Origin: Paramyrothecium sp. XJ0827 | Taxonomy: Eukaryota > Ascomycota > Sordariomycetes > Hypocreales > Stachybotryaceae | Direction of reading: 5' to 3' | Assembly (NCBI GenBank): GCA_020881915.1 | Contig: JAJFPB010000005.1 | Span: forward strand, 2,790,001 to 2,854,000 | Length of the DNA: 64,000 nt | Made by a program: the position numbers and the translations under genes | Notes under the pieces: generated by a model | Told to the model about the DNA's origin: nothing | Databases searched by the model: none | Seen by the model: only the letters and a program-made list of their open reading frames with translations | Shown: positions 56,301 to 64,000 of the stretch, in pieces | Layout: each line of letters begins with the position of its first letter | Position numbering within the stretch: the stretch's first letter is position 1

Positions 56301-57807
56301 TTACCTCTGTAACCGAAGGCAAGCTCACGGTTGAGGACATCAAGACCCGCCTTTACACCAAGCCCATTGAGATCTTTGAGCTGCATGAGCAGCTGGGCAC
56401 GACTGTTGAGGTTGAGATCGATCGTCCTTACACCGTGACAGGCGGCAACTTCTGGACGCCTTTTGAAGGCCGACAGATGCGAGGCTCTGTGCAGCGAGTT
56501 ATCTTCCAGGACACCACGGTGTGCCTCGACGGAGGGGTTTTGTCTGTGCCGCCACAGGGCAAGGACATGTCATCTCATATCCTCCCCCCCATGTCTCCTC
56601 CGATGAAGCCCACTACATCCTCCATTGCTCAGGCAACCGAGAGCCCGGCTAGACAGGCGCTGACTGCTCCTAAGACCATCAGCCAGCTTCGAGGCATCGA
56701 GAGCCTTGGTACTGCCGCAGGCTTGTTCTCATCGGCTCGGGGCGCTGCTCCGCTCGACGAGCTTTCCCTGCCACTCCAGGTCCAGCCAGCGGTTAGCTCG
56801 TCACTCCACGAACTGCTTTCCCAGACTTCGGCCTTTAGCAAGTCCCACGTACTTTCCGTCAAGCAGTACTCTAGGGCCGACTTGCACTTGCTGTTTACTG
56901 TCGCCCAAGAAATGCGTCTTGGAGTCCAGCGAGAGGGTGTCCTAGACATTCTACGCGGTCGTGTTCTCTGCACGTTGTTCTACGAGCCTTCTACCCGAAC
57001 ATCGGCGTCCTTCGATGCTGCCATGCAGCGCCTGGGTGGTCGCACCATTGCTATTTCCACTTCGCATTCGTCTGTTCAGAAGGGCGAGTCACTCCAGGAC
57101 ACTCTCCGAACCCTGGGCTGCTACGGAGATGCCATCGTGCTGCGACATCCTGATGAGAAGTCGGTTGACGTTGTTGATAAGTTCAGCCCCGTTCCCGTCA
57201 TCAACGGTGGAAACGGCAGCAAGGAACATCCCACGCAGGCGTTCCTGGACCTGTTCACAATCCGAGAAGAGCTTGGTACAGTGCAGGGACTGACCATTAC
57301 TTTCCTGGGTGACCTTCTTTACGGCAGGACGGTTCACTCCCTGGTGACGTTGCTGCAGCACTACCAGGTCCAGGTTCAACTTGTTGCTCCCAAGGGCTTG
57401 TCTCTGCCATCTGAGATCAGGGAGCGCCTGGTTGAGTCTGGGCAACTGCTGTGTGAGTCGGAGACACTTACTCCTGAGATCCTGGGTCGCAGCGATGTAC
57501 TGTACTGCACGAGGGTGCAGAAGGAGCGCTTCCAGAGTGTGGAGGAATACGAGCAGGTCAAGGATTCGTACCGGGTGAATAACGCGTCGCTGAAGCATGC
57601 CAAGAGCTCCATGGTTGTTCTCCATCCTCTTCCCAGGAACGAGGAGGTCGCTGAGGAGGTGGACTTTGATCAGCGTGCCGCATACTTCCGACAGGTGAGC
57701 AAGTTCTATTCCCGAGTCGTCGACCCATTACTAACAAGGCTACTCAGATGCGTTATGGTCTCTACTGCCGGATGGCGCTACTGGCACTTGTAATGTCTGG
57801 TTTGTAG
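50363..57807 (+). CDS. URA2: URA2: carbamoyl-phosphate synthase II / aspartate carbamoyltransferase
   Basis: Four exons: 50363-50981, 51036-53503, 54122-57694 and 57748-57807, giving 2239 aa, as in other fungi. The protein makes carbamoyl phosphate from glutamine, bicarbonate and ATP, then carbamoyl aspartate, the first two steps of pyrimidine synthesis. Order of domains: small subunit with the glutamine amidotransferase Cys in [12 protein letters not shown] (about 309); two ATP-grasp halves; a regulatory MGS domain; a dihydroorotase-like domain; and ATCase with [15 protein letters not shown] (about 1983-1997), HPTQAFLD and HPLPR. In the dihydroorotase-like part the metal-binding HxH is missing ([15 protein letters not shown], about 1517), as in yeast Ura2, so it should be inactive. 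UTP feedback on the MGS domain is known for the family. Intron 2 is 618 nt long and carries a MITE. Confidence 0.95.
53609..53763 (-). mobile_element. TA-flanked hairpin MITE, copy 2, inside URA2 intron 2
   Basis: A 155-base inverted copy of the element at 49291-49440, flanked by TA on both sides (53609-53610 and 53762-53763). It lies wholly within URA2 intron 2 (53504-54121), about 105 bases after the donor. The two 31-nt hairpin arms are kept. Several differences from copy 1 are C-to-T or G-to-A changes, at least four of them in CpA/TpG context. Confidence 0.8.
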
Positions 57808-58704
57808 GTTGAGAGGACATGGAGAAGATGATAGACAGGCCATGGTTTGATTAGAGGTGGTCGCAAAAGTCTGCGTATATATCGTTACATCAAAAGTTAC
57901 ACAAGTAAGATGATGTTTTATTCTGGCGTAAGGGTTGGGCTGGCGTCATCTGCGTATATGGTCATGAAAGACAGCCCCGTACCGCCCCTTCTGTTTATGT
58001 ATAAAAGGGCGTACGTTGGGTATGATTTAAACGATACCCCCGGCGTTGAGTGGTTTATTGGAATATATTATACGTTTCGTGCGTTAACTGTGTGTTGTAT
58101 GTGTATGTGTATGTGTGTTGTGTTGTGTGTGTAAAACGTTCTTACGTGTGCTATTTACCTAACCAAGCAAGTGGTTAGCAAAAAAAGTAATACCGCATTA
58201 GCAAGGGTTCACCAATAAATAGTACAATAAGCAGTAATTTTAATAAGATATTAAGGTATAAATAATAAGTTATTATTTTATATTTTATAAAAAGGTAATA
58301 AAAGCCTTTATAATTTAAATTATTTTACGGTATTATTTCGTATATTTTACTTAAAATTTCCTTTGAGGTAACTGAGATTGGAGTTTTGCTAACCGCTTGC
58401 CAAGGCACAGCCTGCTTCGGATTGGTTTGATGATGGTGGGTTCTGTGGTGTGGCTTTTCATTGGTGGCTAAGCCCGCCGCACTTCCATTTTGGGTACTAG
58501 CAGTGCCGGTCATCCCACCATCATGAGAGGCCGACGCTCGGATCCTGTCGGTGTCGATGTCATCACAGCAGAGCTGCAGGCAAACAACCCCCCGACACTT
58601 GCCAGAGACGATCCGTCGTCAGCAACACGCACAACAAGAAGCGTTGTATTCTTCCTCAGTAGATGCAGCGATCTCTCGCTCGATCATTCTTCGCAACTGC
58701 CAGG
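57808..58704. other. intergenic region between URA2 and PDX3
   Basis: Holds the URA2 3' flank, a GT-rich patch (about 58085-58135), the TIR element at 58168-58399, and the PDX3 promoter. No gene visible. Confidence 0.6.
58168..58399. mobile_element. AT-rich 232-bp element with terminal inverted repeats
   Basis: The left end CAAGTGGTTAGCAAAA and the right end, read on the other strand, CAAGCGGTTAGCAAAA match at 15 of 16 positions. The flanking bases on both sides are CCAAG (58163-58167 and 58400-58404), a possible 5-bp target duplication. A second inverted pair, AGTAATACCG/CGGTATTATT, lies further in. The interior is strongly AT-rich (long TTATTATTTTATATTTTATA runs) and non-coding. The superfamily cannot be assigned from one copy. 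Confidence 0.72.
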
Positions 58705-59541
58705 ATGGCTCTTCATCAGGCTCCCGATCCATCGAAGCTCATCTGTAAGCATGTTGGCCCTTTGCGCATGAACGCCTGCATAGACAGTCCCACAACTTGG
58801 GAGATCTTGATGAGTTAACCCGTGTGAGAAGTCGCCCCTGCTGGATCCCAGTCTACAGGACAGGCGGAACAGTTTACCCGCGGCACCCTCACTCGTAGCG
58901 AGCTGGACGCATCGTCACCCATCACGCAGTTCCACACTTGGTTTTCCCAAGCGCAGAAGTCGGAGTTGGTGCCACATCCCGAGACCTGCACGCTCTCGAC
59001 GGCAGAGCTGCCTTCAGGCCGTGTGTCGTCGCGCATGGTGTATCTCAAAGAGCTCGCTGGTGACGGGTACTTCGTCGTCTACACGAACCTGGGCACGTCG
59101 CGCAAGGCGGCCGACCTGAAGACCAATCCGCGGGCCAGCTTGTGTTTCTGGTGGGAGCCACTGCAGCGGCAGGTCCGCGTTGAGGGCTTGACGGCGCGGC
59201 ACACCCGCACGGAGAGTCAGGCGTACTTCGATACAAGAGTGCGCGGCAGCAGGCTTGGTGCATGGGCGAGCCGGCAGAGCGCGGTACTGCAGCCCAGCGG
59301 CGAGGGCGACGACGACGGCCGCGCACAGCTCGAGGGGTGGGTGAAGGAGGTGGAGGGGCAGTTTGACGGCGTGGAACAGATCCCCGTGCCGGAGTTCTGG
59401 GGCGGCTTGAGAATCATCCCCGATAGGGTTGAGTTCTGGCAGGGCAGGGAGAGCAGGCTGCACGACAGGTTCGTCTACGAGCTGGTGGAGGGCGGGAGTG
59501 AGAAGGAGAGGGAGTGGAAGTTGCAGAGGCTGAGCCCTTGA
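58705..59541 (+). CDS. PDX3: pyridoxamine 5'-phosphate oxidase
   Basis: Three exons by my model: 58705-58744, 58784-58813 and 58859-59541, giving 250 aa. The enzyme oxidises PNP and PMP to pyridoxal 5'-phosphate using FMN. The body is clear: QFHTWFSQAQ, GRVSSRMVYLKELAGDGYFV, TNLGTSRKAADLKTNPRASL, FWWEPLQRQVRVEGL, and the C-terminal PNPOx dimerisation region with EFWQGRESRLHDRF and QRLSP. The N-terminal part is less sure. A direct join of exon 1 to exon 3 would create TGA; adding the 30-nt micro-exon (58784-58813) avoids it and gives KLIYSPTTWEILMRQAEQFT, which resembles the family. The intron 2 donor would be GTTAAC. The enzyme belongs to vitamin B6 salvage. Confidence 0.88.
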
Positions 59542-60261
59542 GACAGTACACTAAAGCATGGAATTTGAGATGATGGAGGATGTGTACGGTCGAGGATGCC
59601 CCATGTGAGGGGTGTCACCCAAGCCCATCGAAGAAGTATATTATCGAGAAAGTACTAAATACGTGGGCATGCTTGTTTGTGCAGGACGATCCTTGTCCGC
59701 TGCCAAATGCTCCTCCTTTGTGACCCTTCCCAATTCTTTCGCATCAGGAAATCTGCGATTATGTCTCGATCCCTGAGCTCGTCCTGCGACCAGGAGAAAG
59801 AAGGGAAAGCAGAAAAAGAAAGAAAATGTATTAAAAAAAAACCCCAGGCGCCGAGTTCCTGTTGACCAAGAAAAATGCAATATGATAACACAATGAAACC
59901 CAATTCTTCAGATACACAATCCAAGACCATGGTCCTTCAGCAACTTGCTATTGTCGAAGAAATAGGCTGGGTGTCCTGTTTGTCCACCCGAATACAAGCA
60001 AGCAACTTTGTTGGTATCTCTGCTGCAAAACGCAGTTGGAAACGCTTGATGAGGGGGGAACGGCAAAAGCGGAGGAAGACGCCGTCATTGGCGGGAAGAC
60101 GAGGCCCAGTCCATATGCAAGGAAGAAAGCAGTGAGTTAAAAAGCAACCTTAATTCGAAGCCATCCAACGCCTAAACTTATGCTCTTGTGGGGAATCAAA
60201 ACCAATCGTTCGTAAGAAAAGTGTTGTGATCGAGACCAGGTCGCATCACCCGTGACCCCCC
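59542..60261. other. intergenic, convergent PDX3/cyclin 3' ends
   Basis: About 720 bases with an A-run at 59832-59841 and AAAGAAAG words. No gene visible. Confidence 0.5.
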
Positions 60262-61294
60262 TCACGCACGCGCTTCGTCATCAAAGTAGGACGTCGCAGA
60301 CATGGTTGGTACGGGTGTTGCCGTGCAAGAAATGTCCGCGCCGGGCGACTCGGCTGGCGTGAGGGTGTTTGCCAACCCCAGTATGGCCTTGCCCGAACTC
60401 ATCGTCTTGGAGCGGCAGTGACTGGGCACGAAGCCGGCGCCATCACCGGGGACGCTCTCGGGAGGAGACGGCTGGCGCACCACGTCGCAGTAGGGCTGCT
60501 GGGCGGCCAGCTGCATGTCGACCATGGCGTCAGTGAGGCAGTCCTCGTCGCACAGGGGCATGATGCGGTAGTTGAGACTCTCCATGATGCAGCGCTCCGT
60601 CGTGTTGAGCTGCTGGTGCGACCACGTGCCCTGGCCCCAGACCTCGCAGTAGTACTGCGTCCGCTCCTGCGGGTCCTCGAGGAACTTGACGGCGATGACG
60701 AGGGCGGTGAGGATGATGAGCTCCGGGTTGACCGAGTCGATGTGGAACTGCTGCTGCGGCTGCTGCTGGAGGAGCTGGGGCGCCAGCGGCGCGGGAGGGA
60801 GCGTGTGCCGCTTGTTCGATGACGTGAGCTTCAGGGCGTCGGAGCGCAGGGGGCACGAGAGGCGCCACTTGCGGGCGAACTTGGCGTCAAGACTGTCGAG
60901 GATGCAGACGGCGAGGGCAATGGTCTCGAGGGGGAGGTCGGCACGGCTGAGCATGGCCTGGACGCGGGAGACGGAGGCCGAGGCGAGCGAGGCGGAGGAG
61001 GGGATGAGGTTGATGAGGTGGATTGCTGGGCCTGCAAACGAGGACAACGGTCAGTATACAAATGGCAACAACGCAGGCAACGGGTGGAAGGGTAAAGGCA
61101 GAGAGAGATGTGTTCGTACCTAGAAACATGGGCCTCAGCGGCTCGCCGTCGTCCGGGGTCACGCTGGACGCACGCGAGTCCCGCGAGCTCGGCGGCGGCG
61201 TTGGGAGGTTGGAGAGCGGGCGGTAGGTGAAGTACGCAGCGTCATCATCGTCATGGTCGGCCAGGCGCTGGGCCAGCTTACTGTCTCGGCGCAT
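60262..61294 (-). CDS. Pcl-type cyclin (Pho85 partner family)
   Basis: Two exons on the minus strand, 61294-61120 and 61031-60262, giving 314 aa. A short acidic/Pro-rich N-terminus is followed by a cyclin box: IHLINLIPSS..., LPLETIALAVCILDSLDAKFARKW, then LIILTALVIAVKFLEDPQER and WSHQQLNTTERCIMESLNYRI, arranged as in Pcl1/Pcl2 and PclA/Pas1 cyclins. A 40-residue Gln/Pro-rich insertion (QLLQQQPQQQF) interrupts the box. The C-terminal 80 residues are Ser/Thr/Pro-rich. It is expected to activate a Pho85/Pef1-type CDK in G1; the exact partner and phase are inferred. The first exon includes LADHDDDDAAYFTYRPLSNL. Confidence 0.87.
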
Positions 61295-61866
61295 CTTGAC
61301 TGGATGGGGTCTCTACGAAGCTTGCAACTCTCAATGCAACGAAGGATGGCCAGCTTTTCATGTTCTTGGGCCGTCGTCTCCCTTGTTTCTGGTCTTCCCA
61401 CAGTTGTTTGAAAGTCCCCCAATTTCTTGTCTCTTCTCTCTTTTTTTTCCTTGTCCTGCTCTTATTTTCGGGGCCAGGGGAAGGGGAGAGAGAATGGGTT
61501 TCCCACTTGAATTGGTAAACGCTCTGGCTCTCCGGGTGTTGTATGTCTGTGTTTTATGTATGCGCGCGGACCAGCCGATCTTTTCCCTCTTCTTCTTTTG
61601 TCCGTTTCCTTGGCTAGCTTGGGGGGCCTCTGTGTGGTGATGCAGTGCCAACACTAAGGGGAAGTGATCACGCGAGCAGGTGGTCAAAGGGTTTCGCCTG
61701 TTCTCCTGGACTGCCGGGTTCGATGCAGTCTGTGTAGGCGTTGCGGTTAATTCCAGCTCGAGGACAGCGTCAAGGCAAGACGTGCGGTCGCAGAGCAAAC
61801 GGAAGATGGTGAAGGAAGTGTGAACGAGGGTCGGGGGAAGGATGGATGGGGCAGGTCGTCGTGTGA

Positions 61867-61904
61867 TGTATATATATATATGTGTGTGTGTGTGTATATA
61901 TATA
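61867..61904 (+). repeat. compound (TA)n(TG)n(TA)n microsatellite
   Basis: About 38 bases of TATATATA, TGTGTGTG and TATATATA blocks in a row, about 575 bases upstream of the cyclin start. Confidence 0.9.
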
Positions 61905-62310
61905 CGTTAGCTTAGCTACATCCACATCCACCTCATATAGAGCGGTGTATCCGTTGTGCATATCCATAACCCGAACTCCGTATACCGTCCGGTGCCGTAT
62001 TTATTAGCCCTGCAGCGCAGTACCTGGTCCTGGTCCTCGCTCCTAGAACCTGGGCCTACCTTAGCCAGGACGCTTTCCCACCACCCACATCCGGCCCGAG
62101 ACCCAACACGAGAACCCAAGTGGGGTTTAGCTTTGGGTCCGTTCAGGGGAGAGACTTGGCTCTGGTCAATCACCCAAGCACAGCACGGTGGAATAGTAAG
62201 GCTGAGTCGACGCTGGGACAAGGAGGGTGGCTGTCGGTCCTGAGGAAAAAGGGTTCATCGGCCAAGGTTGTGCCACAGCAGTCATTATTCTACGTGTGAG
62301 GCGGTTGAAA

Positions 62311-62345
62311 GGGAGGGGCAGGGGGGCAGAGGGGTGGGGAGGGGG
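62311..62345 (+). repeat. G-run cluster, G-quadruplex candidate
   Basis: Six runs of three to six G separated by one to four bases (GGGAGGGGCA..., GGGGTGGGGAGGGGG). The spacing fits the usual G-quadruplex rule of four G-runs with short loops. Confidence 0.7.
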
Positions 62346-64000
62346 CGTGCAGATGTGCGCAAGTAGGCGATATGCGAGGAGCGTCGGAGTCTTGAGTCGT
62401 CCGAGATTGATTTGGCGGGCAGACTCAGAAAGGGAAACGGCCCGCCTCATCATAGACAGTGGCAGGACCGATTATCCTCGACTGCTTACGAGCCGGTGTG
62501 TGTTTGTTACGAGACGGTGGGACGAGGCAACAGAGAAGAAAAAGGAACGAAAAAGCCATATCTGATATGATGGGAGTCGCCATATTGGCATGTGAAACCC
62601 AGTTCACCTGGTGTCTGGGTGTGACCGACCCGGGACGTCGTCCAGATCTAAGCGCCCAATCGAGGCTACAGCACCTCGTTTGCTTTAACGCAAATCTTCA
62701 TGAAACAAACACAACCCACCCTCGTTTTTCCATGAGACGTCGCTTGGCATGGGCCACCTTGCGGGCTGAGTGTCTGGCTGATGACGATGGCGCTTGTCGC
62801 CCCGAGGTTGAAAAAGTAAGACGCCTGAAAAGCATAGCGTGATCTAGAATTGGGGCTTCAGGAAGATGGCGAGTGGCTGGTGAGGCTTACATACTATGGT
62901 AGAACACCTGAACTGAAATGCCAAAGCAGCAAACTGAAAAGTGCTGAGGGCGGGCAGGCGAGAGAGCGAGCGACTCCCCTTCATCACGTCGGCATTGACC
63001 CCATTTTCGCACTTTGGCCCAGTTCTTTTTTTCTCTCGCTGTTGTAGATAAATGCGATTGTGAGAAGAAAGCGAGAAAAAAAAGGCTTGGCAAAGACTCG
63101 GCATCGGCACCACGCCAAATCGACCAGCTGGCAGGTAACCTCTACGTCAGCATGCGGATCCGCTGCTCTCAAACGCCGGGCGTGCCTGTCGGGAGGTGGC
63201 GTCAAGATGGCTTGAGCTGCCGTATCCACGGGAACGTAACGTGGACCATCGACCGCTGGAGTCTAAATGGTTCAAAACGTCTTGGCCACACTGCTGAGAA
63301 AGACGGGGGCCGTGCTGCTGCCCGCCCCCCCCCCCTTGTGCCTTGAAAGGGGGGTCAAGCAGAAGAGAAAACTCTGTTATAAACGGAAATAAAGTCGAGG
63401 CCGATGGACCAGCAACTAAGGGCATCTTAGTCCCAAGGTTAGGTCCAGAAACAGGTTAGCAACTGGCATTTGTCTCGGCTGGGGCGTCTAGGACCGGTTC
63501 ATGTGACAAGGACCTGCATGGCAATCTTGCCATTGACTCGGAACGGCTCACGCTATCGTCTGCTGTGCTTGTGCCATCGTCAAAACCACCCCAGTGGCCG
63601 CGCACGAGAGGCCGGCGGTCGTCGTCGATGCGACCTGACGGGAAGCCAGATCGAGACTCATCGAGGTGGTAGCCCGCGATGGATTTAGGAGTGGTAGGGT
63701 TGCACTGCCTTTACGCCTTCTGTTGCGCATCCCCATTTCCCCGGTCCGGTTAATAAGGGGGGATCTGGCGGCGCAAGCAAAAAAATCGCCCATGCAAAGC
63801 GGCTGCGTCACTAGATTGAATGCGATGGTACCCAATGATGCCGCGCGCCCTGGCGTCTGACGCTTCAACCTCCAGCCTCGAGTGACGATCATGTCCTAAT
63901 CGGCCAGGACGTGCGTACCTTAAATCGCGTGCTCTGCGCTCAATTGAGGGGGAATAGTCGATATTGGCAAACGGGATCTGCTGGTCGAGCTATGGAATTG

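Larger units (their letters stand above)
61295..64000. other. gene-free right end of the window
   Basis: About 2.7 kb without a supportable gene. The first 330 bases are CT-rich cyclin leader. Also present are a TA/TG microsatellite (61867-61904), a G-rich run (62311-62345) and a C-run (63325-63334). Open frames here are short and give no family. Confidence 0.5.

Overview
The window is genomic DNA of a filamentous ascomycete (Pezizomycotina, most likely a Sordariomycete; order not resolved). The evidence is short GT-AG introns (about 45-100 nt), many with CTAAC/CTGAC-like branch sites, gene-by-gene transcription on both strands, and fungal-specific families (kapC-type bZIP, DASH subunit Dad4, SUR7/PalI, GH76, the trifunctional URA2). 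Twenty-two protein genes can be modelled, 20 with at least one intron. There are no rRNA genes, no tRNA I could recognise, no CRISPR and no prokaryotic features.

Layout. 0-14.5 kb: ERG25 (+), a mitochondrial-looking pterin-4a-carbinolamine dehydratase (-), a kapC-like bZIP factor (+), ARP5 (-), DAD4 (-), IES6 (+), GOT1 (+) and profilin (-). 17-30 kb: a large disordered protein with SRDDM repeats (+), the SNARE YKT6 (-), the RQT helicase SLH1 (+) and a Rab GTPase with an insertion (-). 33-45 kb: a surface group made of a SUR7/PalI protein (+), an MscL-like channel (+), two related GPI-type cell-surface proteins (- and +) and a GH76 endomannosidase (+), followed by HIS5 (-). 47-61 kb: a glutamine-rich protein (+), URA2 (+), PDX3 (+) and a Pcl-type cyclin (-). 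The last 2.7 kb holds no gene I can support.

Shared functions. ARP5 and IES6 encode the two partners of one INO80 module and lie 1.3 kb apart with only DAD4 between them; DAD4 and IES6 are head-to-head. YKT6 and SLH1 share a 670-bp divergent promoter region. HIS5, URA2 and PDX3 are unlinked housekeeping biosynthetic genes. The 33-44 kb stretch is enriched in plasma-membrane and wall proteins, including two diverged GPI-type paralogues that keep one intron at the same place and phase.

Mobile DNA is sparse. Two inverted copies of a 150-155 bp hairpin-forming, TA-flanked element lie at 49.3 kb and inside URA2 intron 2 (53.6 kb). A separate 232-bp AT-rich element with 16-bp terminal inverted repeats and a 5-bp flanking repeat lies at 58.2 kb. 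Exon coordinates were built by hand from reading frame, splice signals and remembered family motifs; no alignment or database search was run.
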